Below, in pieces: positions 23,835 through 36,389 of a DNA stretch of 64,000 nt. The stretch is from positions 6,448,001 through 6,512,000 of the forward strand of contig CM060731.1 of the NCBI GenBank assembly GCA_030704615.1, in the 5' to 3' direction. This DNA comes from Takakia lepidozioides (Eukaryota > Streptophyta > Takakiopsida > Takakiales > Takakiaceae). The notes beneath the pieces were generated by a model that had not been told where the DNA came from, made no database searches, and was given only the letters and a program-made list of their open reading frames with translations. The position numbers and the translations under genes were made by a program. Every line of letters starts with the position of its first letter. Position 1 is the stretch's first letter.

Positions 23835-24875
23835 AAAAGAAGGGCCTACCTAAAGGTTCACTCTATCTTGTCTTACCCTTTTACACCGGATAGAATGCTG
23901 CCGCAACGGAAGAGAAGACAACATCCTTCTCCTTGGGATATCTCTACTCTAGCACTCATGTTTTCTGTGTGCTATCCCACATAACTTAGTTTGGAAGAAC
24001 TACTATCCACCAATAGGGGCAGTGGCACTACAACAAATTGATCCCTCACTATCTATATGGCTCAACTGACTTACTCTAGTTTTCTGTTTTGCAGTTGGAT
24101 ATTGTCTGGACTAACCTTCAGGCTAACTAAGTGCTCTCAAGATCTTGGTTGTCATTGCCATGTCTAACTCTGGTTCTGCACTATGCTATCATTCCAGCCA
24201 TCAAACAAACAAGAGTTCTATCTTTCATGCATTGCTAAATTTTGATTCTATTCTATGGTTAAACACACTCATTATTCCACACTAGTTCCAAGTACCAACT
24301 ATGTCTGATCACAAATGCCCACTCCACTTTGCTCCATATCACGTTGCATCCATCTCTCCAAGAGGCCTCACGCTCCCAAAAGCTCCAATGTCAAAAATGA
24401 GTTGTCTCTCTCACCATCCCAGCCTAAATCCTACCCAACCACCTCCCCTCCTCCGGGAAGTCAGCTGGCAGCCCTTAATGCATCCCATGGTGCCATGTGA
24501 TCCCTTACTAAAAACTGATTTGGCCAGCCTGCGGGTGTTATCCCTTTCTCATCTAGCCAACATAAGACAAAATCACTTTTAACCTACCCTTAATTCATCC
24601 AGCAAGCAGCTATAACTCCGTGGATGAAGTATGACAATTCATCCATTCAGTGCCCACATCCCTCCACTTTGTCATTTCCCTTAAAACTCAATGAATGAAA
24701 TTTCCACTACCCCCATCCATTCATCCATGGGATCACTTTAATGAATTATGTTGGATGATTGTTGCACATCCCCACTTCATCCATTACTTCATTCATCTCT
24801 CTTGTCAAGCCGACATGCCTATTCCGACCGTATCCCTTGTCTGAAAATCCTGCCGACACACGCCTTTTACCCACA
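23835..24875 (-). mobile_element. 5' LTR of retrotransposon B
   Basis: The LTR is about 1.04 kb. It starts TGTGGGTAAAAGGCG on the minus strand at 24875 and ends ...CCTTCTTTT next to the primer site. It aligns along its length, in opposite orientation, with 52128-53172. Translated shadows of the two are almost identical, so the copies are young relative to other repeats here. Confidence 0.85.
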
Positions 24876-25021
24876 CAACCTTTCAGCGACCCACCGCCTT
24901 CCCTTTGAAGCTCGCCCCCATTTATATCCTCCACGGGTGTCTGAATCTGGGCAATCGATATGGGATAAATCATGCCCAATCAGATTGCGCCAAGTATATT
25001 CCACCACCTGCTTTTAACGCC

Positions 25022-25123
25022 AGAGAACGGGCCGTGTATGGCCGACTCTGCCCTGTGCGCGGCCATAGGGCTCGCCCAAGGGCCGCTTACAGGGCAGAAT
25101 CGGCCCTACACGGCCCGTTCTCT
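25022..25123. repeat. GC-rich fold-back element
   Basis: Arms of 35 bp (25022-25056 and 25089-25123) are inverted copies with about two mismatches, beginning AGAGAACGGGCCGTGTA. The 32-bp loop is also GC-rich. The size and structure suit a small MITE or a transcribed hairpin; no target duplication is certain. Confidence 0.75.
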
Positions 25124-26465
25124 AGTACGTTAGCGAGAGTGGAAATATCATAGCCGTGTTGAACCTTTGCATCTTAGGGCAGCAGACTTGGAACTCACAT
25201 GTCGAATGAGAGATTCTGGAGAGTGTTCGATTGAGTATCACACTATTTCTGCGGAAGGAGAGATAAAGTAGCGGGTGAACCTTAGATGCGGGAAATGGAT
25301 GGCTCAAGATTTTGATAACATTGGCTAATCATGTGATGACTATCATGCTGCAACTCAAGAAGGACGGTCGCTGGAATGCAAGTGAAAGCAAGAACTGACC
25401 TTGTCCAGCTGCACTTCTACCAACTATGGTCCAGTATAAGGAGTCATATGGTCTCATGTGTTCGTCATCTTTGAAGGTATGTAATGAACAACGAAATGAA
25501 CAATTGAATCGGGGTGGGCTATATATTTCTTTCTCTGATATTTGCTACTGCTCTTTAACTTGTACATTCAGAAGTTAGCAATGATCCCTTTGGCCATGCA
25601 CTTTCTTTCTACTCTATCTTGCTTTTTCCATTTTGGACATCCCATAAGCTCTTTGAGCTTTCCGGGGACGTTATTTGTCATGGTGTGTAGTGGTAGCTCT
25701 TTCTTTTGCCACAGAGGCCTAGTGGGTTTTGTGTTACTACTGGGACCTGCATCATCACCAATTTGGTACAATGTCCAGACCTCCAATGACAAGTGTACGT
25801 AGTTGTTGGCTGGGCTACTGCAATATTTATTCACAGAAATTTCATTTTGTTCTCAACTCTGGTCACATGTTGGGGCAAAGCTCGTTTTTTGAAAACCTTG
25901 TGGAGTTTCTTGTGCCAAGATTGCGAACTCTTGACTAAGGGCTGTGTATTAGTGATTGGTCGTGCAGGTGTGGCTTCTATTTACATCCTTGCAACAGCAA
26001 TTACAAGTTGGTTGATAGGCTGAAATATTATCGTTCTAATGCGTATACCATGAAGTGACACCCAACATGGGAAGGTAGCCCTACAACACTGTCAGTGGCA
26101 TGAGTGAAAGGGAAGATGCAATAATAGGCTACAATAACATAACATATGGGTTTTGGATGTTTGTCCAGGAAAGAACACTGGTGGCAAGGTGTGAGTTACA
26201 GAGTGTGGCTGAAGTCAAGGGCCAGGAGGTTCTCTTGACTGTACTCTGAATGAGTTTGACTCTAGGATTACTGGAGTTGACTGGCATTGCTAGTTAAGTG
26301 TGTCAGCAAATTGAATGACCTTCACTGGAGTCATGTCTAGGGAAGACCACTTTGGTCAGGTGTCTCATGAGTAGCTGTGGTACTCTCTTTTTCTCCCTCT
26401 CTGTCTCTTATGAAGCTATGGCGGGGTCTACTACCATAAGGCTATGACAAGCCATCGTTCAAGAA
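25124..26465. other. No gene recognised
   Basis: Only short frames (for example 25542-25802) without family resemblance are present. Confidence 0.5.
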
Positions 26466-26646
26466 ATGGCCTTTGTACATTCTTATGAACTTGTGGTAAA
26501 TAATCTATTGCTCACTTGTGTGCACACATATGAAGTATTAAGTGATAGGGATTTTGGCGGATGTGGGAATTGCAAGTTAGTGACATCACAAGTTGAAAGT
26601 GATATCACCCTGGAGGTTGATAACCATACATTTATGCTTCACAAGG
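26466..26646 (+). pseudogene. Exon fragment resembling an NPH3-type BTB domain
   Basis: The frame contains VTSQVESDITLEVDNHTFMLHK, directly followed by GTACCC at a plausible donor. The pattern S-D-I-x-x-E-V-x-x-x-x-F-x-L-H-K is the start of the BTB domain of plant NPH3/RPT2 proteins. No other part of such a protein is recognised downstream, so this is likely a captured or orphaned exon. Confidence 0.45.
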
Positions 26647-27017
26647 TACCCTTGTTATTTTTCTCTTTCTCTCTGGAGTTTAAGGGTTCTTTTCATGTTC
26701 TGTAGAATTAATTGAGCTCATTTCTTTTGTTTTTCCCTGAGTGTTAACAAATGGATCGTCTGATTTTGCTAACAACGTTGTACCGGGAAGGGTTTTTTGC
26801 AGTTTCCTCTTGTGCCAAAATGTGGCTAGCCATTGGATTGATTTTAAGGGAGAACCAGGGCTAGATGGGGAATGCGAGTTCAACCTGGAAGTATGTAGAC
26901 AAATAAAGCCTTGTCTTCATTGTTTGACTTTATGTTGCTTGCTTGTGTATGGTTTCTTGGGGTGTCTGCACTAACACCACAACTTATGTTGCTAGCAATC
27001 TTATGGGCCTTTATGTT

Positions 27018-27290
27018 AGACTGTGACAGGTGGCCGATGTGTTAGAGAAGCAGCTGCGGGAAAATGGGTGGGAAAAACTGCGGCCGGATTGCGACACCCC
27101 CTATCTCTGCTTGGAAGAACATGATCTCAATTGGGTTCCAAGCAGGTGGGCTTGATCTAATATACTTCTTGTTAATGTTAAGAGTAGTTTTATACTACTC
27201 AGTGGCTTTTTGAATGGACATCGTCAATTTTTCTACAGCTTCAATGAGAGAGAAACTGAAGCAAGATGCTCACCCCTAACAGAGTTGAAG
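27018..27290 (+). pseudogene. Unidentified exon-like coding stretches
   Basis: An open stretch (27028-27147) flanked by CAG and a following GT reads VADVLEKQLRENGWEKLRP and DCDTPYLCLEEHDLNWVPS. It is followed near 27240 by FNERETEARCSPLTELKVN. Composition looks like conserved protein rather than chance translation, but I do not recognise the family. Stops follow soon after. Together with the BTB fragment it suggests a region of captured gene pieces. Confidence 0.35.
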
Positions 27291-28472
27291 GTGAACTGCA
27301 GATATTTGTGGCACAAGACATCATAAAAAATGGTGGGAACATGCCTGTAGCTGAACAGGATGCACTAGCTGACTTTCTACCATCTCTACCTGCACGGACC
27401 CCATGCTTATAAGACGAGTTGTAGGTATGAGCATTGCATGATCTTTCTTTCTACCTCTGATCGATTCAACTGTGTCATCATCCGTTAACTATGTCAGTTG
27501 TGTCATCATGATTTTGTGTCATCATTCCTGCAGAATTAAAGCCGGTCATGGTGCTCAGTATTTACTAATCGACACTTAAAGGGCAGGATGGCTCCTGAAG
27601 TCTGAATACAACGACATATAGATCTGCCGGTTTCTTTGCCAAAATGGTACAGCACCACAGAGTTTCTCTTGGGTAGGGACGGCAAGTACCTAGACCATGC
27701 ATAAGAGTAAGAATGATTCAATATGGGGTTTGCAGGAGGGTGCACATAACAAGTGCAACCTCGTCAACGTGAGTTATGGAGAGATATTCATCTGACTATG
27801 GGCATTTCGTTCAGCTGGCAGAGGAAGTAAGTTGGACGATTAATGTACTTGGTCCAAAAAAACTTCCACATAAACAAGAAACAGAGTGAGTTATATCAGT
27901 AGACTTGATTGTTGTCATCGTCCACCATAGATCCTGCCTAGTTGGGTAAAGCAAATAGAGATGGAGTGATGAAACTCTTTCCCTTGTGGTTGTAACATTA
28001 ATGGTGCTGCTTTTGCTTCAATTTGCTGGAACGTTTGTGATAAGTTAGTACAATTATATTATATATTATAAATTCATTTTATTGTTGATTTGTTGTTATC
28101 TTCGTGAAATTGTTGTATATCATTGAAAGAATACTGGAATTATTTAATATATATATATTCTCATATTTATCAGTTTCCAATTCTTCTTTAATTTGTTATA
28201 TATTTATATGTAACTGAATGTAGGTGTTTATTTTAATTTAGATAATTAATTATTAAAAGATGTTTTCAGTCTTGTAATATCCATATGTTTTCAACTTTTC
28301 AAAATTTTCAGATCTTAGATCCCTTCAGGTCCGGATCTATATACCATTTCACATCTACTAACAATAATATTGCAAAATCAAATGTTTTATATTTCATATA
28401 CTTTTAAGATTTTTATTATTATTTAACATGTATTTCTTATATAATATCATTTATAATTTACAATTCTAGCTC
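27291..28472. other. No gene recognised; becomes very AT-rich after 28020
   Basis: Base composition shifts sharply to AT near 28020, probably the edge of the Helentron-derived segment that follows. Confidence 0.5.
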
Positions 28473-29220
28473 ATGATGATCTATATTCATCGCTACAAAC
28501 GAACTTGTACGAACAAAAATCAAGCAGTATGCCGTTTCCATTATCCATTACCTCCCATGATTTTAGAACCTTTTCAACAAGACTTAGATGACAATGATAC
28601 AAGACGCTATGCAAAGATAGCAAACGATATATTTGATAAAATGGATGTTAATACAAATATTTCATTCAACAAATTTGATGGATTATTTAATTTAGAAATG
28701 AACACATATATAGATTTTTTACGAAGTCGACTGAAAAACCAATAATATTTTTAAAAAGAGCATTTAAAGATATTCGTACAAATGTTAAATTAGCAAACAA
28801 GCGGGAATCTGAATATATAGCTGCAACATTTAATTTGAATACCAGGAAAACAATTCATATTATTGCGGTCTATAAACCTCCAACACTACAATTTACTGTT
28901 TTCTTATCTTCTCTAAAAAAGCTCATTGATAATATCCCACATACATGCCCAACAATAATAATAGGAGATTTTAATGGAGATCTTTTACAAAATAATACCG
29001 TAACAACAAATCAATTGCAAAAAATTCATGTTTTCTTTTCACATGCAACTCCAATTTCCAATTAGTACTACTATTTATGGATCTCAACTAGATCATGTTT
29101 GGACAAATGGACGTCACCAACATTGCATATCTAGCATTACATAAGCATATTGGACAGCCAAAAACTTGTATTTATTGCTTTTAAATTACATAATTATATT
29201 CCGTGCTACCAACATTCTCC
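28473..29220 (+). pseudogene. Decayed Helentron-type (rolling-circle) ORF with endonuclease domain
   Basis: The first frame (28473-28742) has CRFHYPLPPM, then YIDFLRSRLKN and, past a stop, FLKRAFKDIRTN. These match the region before the helicase in Helitron/Helentron Rep-helicase proteins (CRFxxPLPPM ... RSSLKRxxxFLKR). Directly after comes an endonuclease/exonuclease/phosphatase-type domain: IIAVYKPP, IIIGDFNGDLL, then, with frame changes, QLDHVWTNG, AYWT and VFIAFKLHNYIPC. The middle of the helicase is deleted. Several stops and frameshifts show it is dead. The AT content differs strongly from its surroundings. Confidence 0.65.
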
Positions 29221-32200
29221 TAGCCTACCCTTGGTGGTGGCCATATATCTTGTGCTTATGCCTCAAGGTTACTTTGAACGAGGTTTTTATTATTATTATT
29301 ATTTAAGGGAAACACCTGGGAGCGACGAAAGATGTTATAATTTCCTCTCACTATAATTAAGGGCCTACATAAATTCATAGATAAAACATGCCAGACCAAG
29401 CATCTCTGTACCATGCCTAAATGTATGGTTTTATGTCCATAGCATCAACATTTCTTGGTGATTTGTCCTTCAGTTGATAACATAAATTCAAGGTGTGCCA
29501 CCTTACACTATTGGGAAAATTAAAAAAATACATATTGTTATAGAGCCGTGATTACAATATCTCAAACTTCGTCTCTTATTGAAACTATACACAACTATTT
29601 GTCAATAAATGCTACGTAGACATACATAATTGTGTTAGGAAAGAAGTGTCTAGTCGCGGAATTCCTTGCCTTTGTGAATAGCATATGGACATTCATCTAC
29701 AATTAAATTTAGAGCTCATAAAATTATGCACTTGCATCATTTTCTCATCCATTTTTTCGTCATCATTTATTATACACCAAGGAGGTGTTGGTACTGATGC
29801 TCACTAGTCTCTTCCTGTAAGGAGGTCTCATTCCTCTTGATGTGATTTAAAGGCCCACTGTCCCCTTCGGTGTAAGAAGAAGATGACATTGATGTGGTTT
29901 CAGCCTAAAACAAAAGACAACACTGCCCTGAATTGATATGGAGAATGATATGGAGTGGCCTATTATAGAGAAGGTGAAGGCCAAAAGCCATTCGTGGAAT
30001 CACAATGAATGCACCGGAATGATTACAAAGATTATAGCATTTGTAGTTCTGGCATTTCTCCACTACTCTAAGCTCCATGGGATGCAATAATGCAACAACA
30101 AAATTGATTAGGTCCAATGTTTTTTCTAAAAAACATTTAAGGGAAAGGGACAACTTGAAATGCCCAAATGATGCTTTGTGTAGAACGCTGACTGTTTATT
30201 GGCTCCTCCCTATAACGAGAGACCACGCATTGGTGCCAAAAATGAGTAAGATCCTGATATACCTTCACCGGAAAACACCCAAAAATAACATATATACCTG
30301 CACTAGTTAATATTTCTCCTGATATTAATGAGCGTCAAAAAAAATTTATTTTTATTTTTATTTTTGTGAAATATGTTTGTAACCAATAACAACCACCAGT
30401 AAATGGCTGGACATCGGTGAAAGCCGGTCGTTGTTTCTTCTTCCATGCTCTTTTGTTTGCAAAAGCCGGGCCTTCATCGTTCTCCCTGCCCCTGGGATGT
30501 GGGAGTGGAGGAATGGTGACTTGTGAAACTCTGTTTGAGGACAACTTATAGTCTATATACTCTTTTGAAACTCACCAAGTGGAGAAGCAGGGGGCACACT
30601 CTTTTGGTATTACCCTTTCAAATGCACAAGCGGCTGTAGGTGTTGTGGTCCGTGTGGCATCAGACTGCCGACAACAATTTAAGGTCCAAATGTTGATCTC
30701 ACTTCCAGGTGTTTTCAACTCTTATCACCAAAGCTATTGCAACTAGACAACCTGGTGTTCCACCGGCTTCTGATATCAAATAACCCAGGTGAAAGAATTC
30801 AGATCCTCCTTTGCTTGTGTGAGTCCGATGTCTTACTTTTAGAGATTTGGGGAAGTCTGGTTTGTGTTTTTGAATGTGAGTAGCTGGAGTCTCGAGAGGT
30901 CCTATGGTGTACAGGCTGTGCTGTATGCTTTTGTGCCCGCTGTGCTAAGGAGACCTACAGTTGTGACCCCAGTCTCAGTGGGCAGCCGATGGCCTCGAGT
31001 CATTGTGTCACAAGTAGCCTTGTAAAGCAATCCACCTGATGTTTTGATGCGTCATGTTTATACAGTTGTTGTATTTTGAGCAAGAAAAGAAGGATTGGCC
31101 TAAAGGTACTGGCCCCAACATCTCAGTGATTGTGCCTTATGTTCCCTTGATTTAGATCATCATTGCTTCTGGAGCTATGAAACTGCTGGAAAAAACCCTT
31201 GAAGATAGTTATTAAAATTGTTCCCCCATGGAAAGGTTCACTTTCTGATGGTGCAGGTGCATGCATTGAATCATGTTTTGTGGAAATGTAGCCATTAGTG
31301 AGTATGCCAATGAGTCACATTCAGTCATGGGGGCATGGTTCGGACTAGGAACAAATTTTTTTTGCTTAGGAAATTTCTTGAATAGTCACAAATCTTTCTT
31401 AATCCCACGTGATAAAAGTCCAAGTCCTTCCCTTTTGCATCTCGCTCGCACACATATCATCAGAGATAGATAAGCATAGCTTAACATCTCCCCAAACCCC
31501 ACCCAGTTCTCCACATTCTTGTCTGTTTCCCTTCTCGTTTTCTCTAACTACTACCCTAGAAGTGGTGAAGGTATGGTCACATTTACCCTGGTCTGGCAGT
31601 ATTGGTTGTGTAGGAGGACAGTGTGAAAACATGGAGGGGTATTTTAGCTGGCATATATTTTCTACATTTTCAAGTCTATTGGCTGGATAAAACTGTGAAG
31701 TAGGAAGTAAATGAAAAATGTTGGTTCATGCCATTCAAATGGCCTAGGCCATGATACCTGTGCTAGTAGAAGGAGGTTCAAGTTGCTTTGTTGCTATCAT
31801 GTAACGAGGGTTCCAAGCAGGAGTATTTTGGGTGCAGCTAGCGATGGCCAAGGATCGGGATGCCGCCTTTTTCAAGAAATTGGAGGGTTTGCAGTGTCCG
31901 AGTTGAAAGCTGGCACTCACATTTTTGTTGTATATGGTGAGTGCTTCCTTACTATTTTTTGTGACTCGTGGACCTGATGTCCAGAAATAGTTGTACATAT
32001 AGAGGTCAAGAGAAGCCCATAATAGCCCGTCAAGGAGAAGCCAAAGAGACACATTGGTTATCCGACCAACAGGCTGCCTGACGACTGAGGGACATGACAG
32101 GCATAAGTGAGGGTGAGATGGACAAAATGGGACACAAAATACAGATGGACAAAGGACACATAAATCTCTCCATATACAGCCACTATCAAATTGAAGATCA

Positions 32201-32338
32201 TCAAGCCAAGTCATAGCATAACATCCAGTGAGATTATATGAACCCTCCTTGTACAGTTTTCCTTGGAACAAGTTCATGATAGTATGACCAACTTGCCACA
32301 AACCAGCAAAGCAAGGTCATGCAATGGGCTGCAAGTAA
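29221..32338. other. No gene recognised
   Basis: AT-rich intergenic DNA contains short frames only. Frames at 31711-31977 and 31744-32301 (opposite strands) have no family resemblance. Confidence 0.5.
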
Positions 32339-32460
32339 GTACCTTGCGAACGCAATCAAGGACGTGAAACTGGTGGGGCGCATGAAAGATACTCACAAGG
32401 CAGACCTGTAGCATCACATGCGGTGGGTCAATCCACTAGAAGAAAAACGCGGAATAACCA

Positions 32461-33300
32461 TTGGCCCCCTTAACCACTCTTGTCTTTTATCACTCTATAA
32501 ATCACTCCAAGTAATGGTAACCACTGGTTAGTGATTAATTCCGATGAAATGCCACGGTGGCATCATATGGAGTGGTTGGAAGTGGTTTCAACCACTGAGT
32601 AATCCACGTGTAATATTTAATTTTATATTTATTATTCGACATTAGGTCAAATATTTATATTAATAATGATAATATCCGACATGGACGGGTACAGTGATAA
32701 ATTATGAGTGGTTAAAGACATCTCAGTGATGGGAAGTGGTTGAAACCACTTTCTACTCCACGTGTAATATTTTTTTTTTAAAGATTTTTATCATTTCAAA
32801 ATATATTATTCCACGTGGACGAGGATAATATACGTAGATCTGGAGTGGTTAAAGACCCCCCATTGATTGGTACCACTTACACAGTGGTGGAATGTGAGTG
32901 GTTAAGACCCTTTTGTAACTGGAACCACTCTTCAAGTGGGCACTTATGAGTGGTTACATACACGTGAGTGATTGGTACTACTTCTGGGGTGGGTTGTGAG
33001 TGGTTGAAGACACCTGAGTGATGGGAGGTGATTGAAACCACTTGCTACTCCACGTGTAATAATTCAATTTTTATTTAAGATTTATCATTTCAAAATATAT
33101 TTAATTATGAACTATATTATTCCGCGTGGACGGGGACAGTATACGTAGATCTGGAGTGGATAAAGATCCCCATTGATTGGTACCACTTTGAGAGTGGTGT
33201 AGAGTGAGTGGTTATAGAGCATTTAGTAACTGGAACCACTCTGCTAGTGGTTGGAACCACTAGGAGAGTGGTTACGCGTTAGTGATTACATACACACCAG
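32461..33300. repeat. CACTA-1 left subterminal repeats
   Basis: Dozens of copies of GTGGTT, ACCACT and GAGTGGTT lie in both orientations, some within longer diverged units of about 300 bp (for example around 32570-32760 and 33000-33060). The right side mirrors this at about 36390-37241. In known En/Spm elements such motifs bind the TNPA-type protein. Confidence 0.85.
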
Positions 33301-33540
33301 TGATTGGTATTACTGCTGTGGTGAAAAAATTTAGTAGTTTGTGTGTTGATGGAAAACCCAAAATCCATCCATCTATCGCTACATTCATCCATCCAGTCAT
33401 GAGTGGGGACTTCGCGTTTTTTTTGTCTTCCCTGCCATTGTGGCATCTGTTTGTTTTCTTTGTGTCAAGTTTGATCGTGAAAGACAAACATGACAGAGCT
33501 ATGTTTGTTTTTTTATAGTGTCGAGTCTGATCATGAGAGA

Positions 33541-33885
33541 CGACGAGCGGAGCTGGTGGGATAGGGACAGACATGGACTCAAGACCTAGAATCGGGGCAT
33601 GAAGGTGTGCATGATGGTGGGACAACCGCGATCGCAAGGTGTGGCTTTTTCTCAATGTACAATGACGAGCAAAGCTGGTGGGATAGGGGGCAAACAGGGA
33701 CTCAAGACCTAGAATCCAGGCATGAAGGTGTGCACGATGATGGGACAACCGCGATCGCAAGGTGTGGTTTTTCTCAATGTACAATGACGAGCAGAGCTAG
33801 TGGGATAGGGGGCAGACATGGACTCACGCCCTAGAATCGGGGCATGAAGGCATGCACGATGGTGGGACAACCGCGATCACGGGTT
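33541..33885. repeat. Tandem repeat, about 122 bp x 3
   Basis: Units start near 33541, 33663 and 33786, each containing GGTGGGATAGG...ACAACCGCGATC. Part of the unit (GATGGTGGGACAACCGC and what follows) recurs inside CACTA-2 near 55017-55070. Confidence 0.85.
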
Positions 33886-35280
33886 TTGATACTCATGGGA
33901 GAAGGAACATCATTCTGAATTACAGTAGGAGGTCATGAAAGTGCTTGAGTGCTATGGAATGGGTGTCTCTGCTAGTGAAGTGTTGCTGGTGTACTGCCTT
34001 TAGATGTTGCTCATGCCAGCGGTACAATCATTAAAGTAGGGGATGTCTTGTGTGAAGAGATGGTGAAAGGATTGTTGAACATTTGTTGAACTTAGTTGGA
34101 AGGAGGACATGTGGTCTTTATATGAAGGTAAGTCTTACTACCAACGTCAGCCCCTGACAGAGGTAGGTTCTGTTCCTTTTGTTCCCACTCTAACTGGGCG
34201 CGGGGTCAATGGCCACAAGGCTACGGCAAACAACGTCTTATGAATACAATCTCACCCTTAGTTCCTTCCAAATTGTGGAAGCAATTGAGCATTTTCATGA
34301 CGTGTAGGGTTTAGGGTAGGGTTTGTGTAAATCAGAGGTAGAGGCAGAACCGAGCAAGGTTTAGGGTAAATCTAAGTGAGTAAGAGGCTGGGGTGTATGG
34401 CGGAGGAATGATCTTTGGAGTGATGAACTGATGGAGAAGGGAGTGTGTGGGGCTGGACTGAGAGTGAGGGAGAGGCTGGAGAATGGCTCATGAAATGTAT
34501 ATGCTTACAATGACTGAGATGGTGATTGGTTTATATAACCAAGCCTATTACTACTATGATTGGCTTGTGAACTTAAGGCATGAGTGGTTGATTGTTTCAT
34601 TTCGAACCTGATATGCTTTGAGCCTGGTTCCGGAGATTTATCTCCAAACCTGCAATCTGCTTTTGTGATGAGTTTACAATCTGCATATATGGTGGTAAAT
34701 GTTATATATCAAACCATGGTTCTTTCCTAAATGTGAATGACCTGGAAACTTTATTAGAAAGATGAATGGCTTACGAGTTGGACTATGTATGGCTTGATTG
34801 CGGGATTAAATTTCAAAGGGTTAGAACATGTGTTAGGGTTTTAATACTGAATGGATGTGGGACATTGCTAGGGCGCCAGAGCATGACATTCCATGCATTC
34901 ACGCCATTGGATGCCAAACTTTTCTTGGCACGTTGGGCCAAGGTTTGTATGCGTTCACGAACTGCCGACCTTGCTCGTTGCCCGGTTGACCTTATTTTCC
35001 ATCATTGCTAACTTTGTGGGGTGGAGGGGCTTGTGTTAGGCTGCATCAAAGCGCGCAAAGGAAGGGGGGACTGAGGCTGTGGCGAATGCTACTGGTCCAC
35101 CTACGACATGGGTGCAACAAGGCCCGAATGGCCCATGGGTGCAATCTAGAGGTGGGCAAACGTGGCTGTAGCAAGGAGCACCTACCTGGAGGAGGTGCCC
35201 AAACTTGGAACCCTCCATGCAACGCCGCTGGTGGGCAGTGGGCAGGCCCCCCTTTTATTGGTGTGTGCCATGAATTCTAT
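33886..35280. other. CACTA-1 interior without a clear gene
   Basis: Short frames only. GC-richer sequence at 35030-35260, with Gly/Trp/Gln-rich translation, may be an upstream exon of the TNPA-like gene. Confidence 0.4.
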
Positions 35281-35330
35281 GCATCAGGTATGGTAAGACA
35301 TACTCATGTACTATACGTTGTTGTTTTGTT

Positions 35331-36179
35331 GGCATGTAGAAGGGGACTAAAGCAGAGGACCCTGCCCCAGCCATCATGAAGGGAGCTGAGAAGAAGTACA
35401 TGCAAAAATGAGAGCGTGTAACCAGAGCCACTGCTGCCAAAGGCACAAAGTCCTTGACTGATGCAAATGGTGACATAACACCAAGTTCTAGCGGGAGTAA
35501 GAGTCAGGTGGGCCTTCAGGAGGCACCTCTCCATGCAGCAGTTCCGTACTAGAGGTGAGCATGCATGCACCTGTTGGCTATCAGTTCTGTACAATGTGGC
35601 CATTTACATGTTGGGTACTTCAAACTATTAGTAGATGCATTGCTAAATGAAACTGCTAAGGGTGTTGGGCGTGATGTTTGCAGGCTGAGAAAGCCGCTCT
35701 TGATACTGCCACTGACAGTGCACCAACTGCGGCGCCTTCAAAGGCAACCCCCAAATATCAACCCCCTGCTACAGTGGCAGATATTCTTATGCTACCAAAA
35801 GTACTCTACACTTCCAGTGATTGCTTATACTGGGCGGTCCTCATTATCTAGTTTTCAATGTTCTTCATGGGTTGATTAATGTGAGTTTTATGGTGGGTGC
35901 TATGTGCAGTTTAAGTTGAAGGACAAAATCAGCCTGTATGATCCTCATTTACCACGACACAGGGCTGCCAGTGGAATTGTCACTGGTGTGCCTGGCAAAG
36001 ATACATATCACTGCCGTGTTATACCTGAGAGATTGTGGCGGGTTGAGGTGAGTGATATCTATATTGTCAATTGTGTCTTGCCTCACCCTAACGAGGAAGA
36101 GGTCCCACCGCAAACAATGTTGGAGGATGTCGTTGGTCTGAATTGTCTTTGGCCAGAGAAGAACATGCAGAGGGCTTAG
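35331..36179 (+). pseudogene. TNPA-like gene remnant (plant transposase-associated protein)
   Basis: Exon-like pieces follow acceptors at about 35338 (ATGTAG), 35684 (TTTGCAG) and 35910 (TGTGCAG). The last encodes LKDKISLYDPHLP ... ASGIVTGVPG ... YHCRVIPERLWRVEVSDI ... VLPHPNEEEVPP ... MLEDVVGLNCLWP before a TAG at 36177. This is the C-terminal domain of plant Ptta/En/Spm proteins (a 'LYD...A-x-G-x-V...LP-P...DAVG...V-x-WP' pattern). A stop (TGA near 35409) interrupts the first exon. The protein normally binds subterminal repeats, fitting its place here. Confidence 0.65.
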
Positions 36180-36389
36180 ATCTCGTTCACCCGGGCATAG
36201 ACATTGCTGGTAGTGAGAAGAAGGCATGAAAGTAGTTCAGTGTTCCTAGCATGCATGCAGAGACGCCGTGTAGAAGTTAGGCTTAGTGCTTTTATCATGG
36301 CTGGATTTTGTTGACAGTGTTCCAGCACTTAACTCTCTGGGATTCTTTTCTATTTTGTGGAGCTTGAATCCCCAATGGTACTTCTTTAA

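Larger units (their letters stand above)
21061..24875 (-). mobile_element. LTR retrotransposon, family B, 5' portion (minus strand)
   Basis: Read on the minus strand the order is LTR (24875 to 23835), primer-binding site, leader, gag-like ORF (23026 to 22097) and a Lys/Glu-rich ORF (22096 to 21311). Reverse transcriptase, integrase and the second LTR are not seen; the sequence ends against or continues past the long-TIR MULE. The LTR is close to the one at 52128-53172. Confidence 0.75.

Noticed and set aside
24020-24045. CACTACAACAAATTG inside the LTR at 23835-24875, like a CACTA-2 terminus
   Set aside because: No inverted partner or 3-bp duplication; the matching position in the other LTR shows it is ordinary LTR sequence.
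34305-34370. TTTAGGG words (plant telomere unit)
   Set aside because: Only isolated, imperfect units occur, so it is not an interstitial telomere array.
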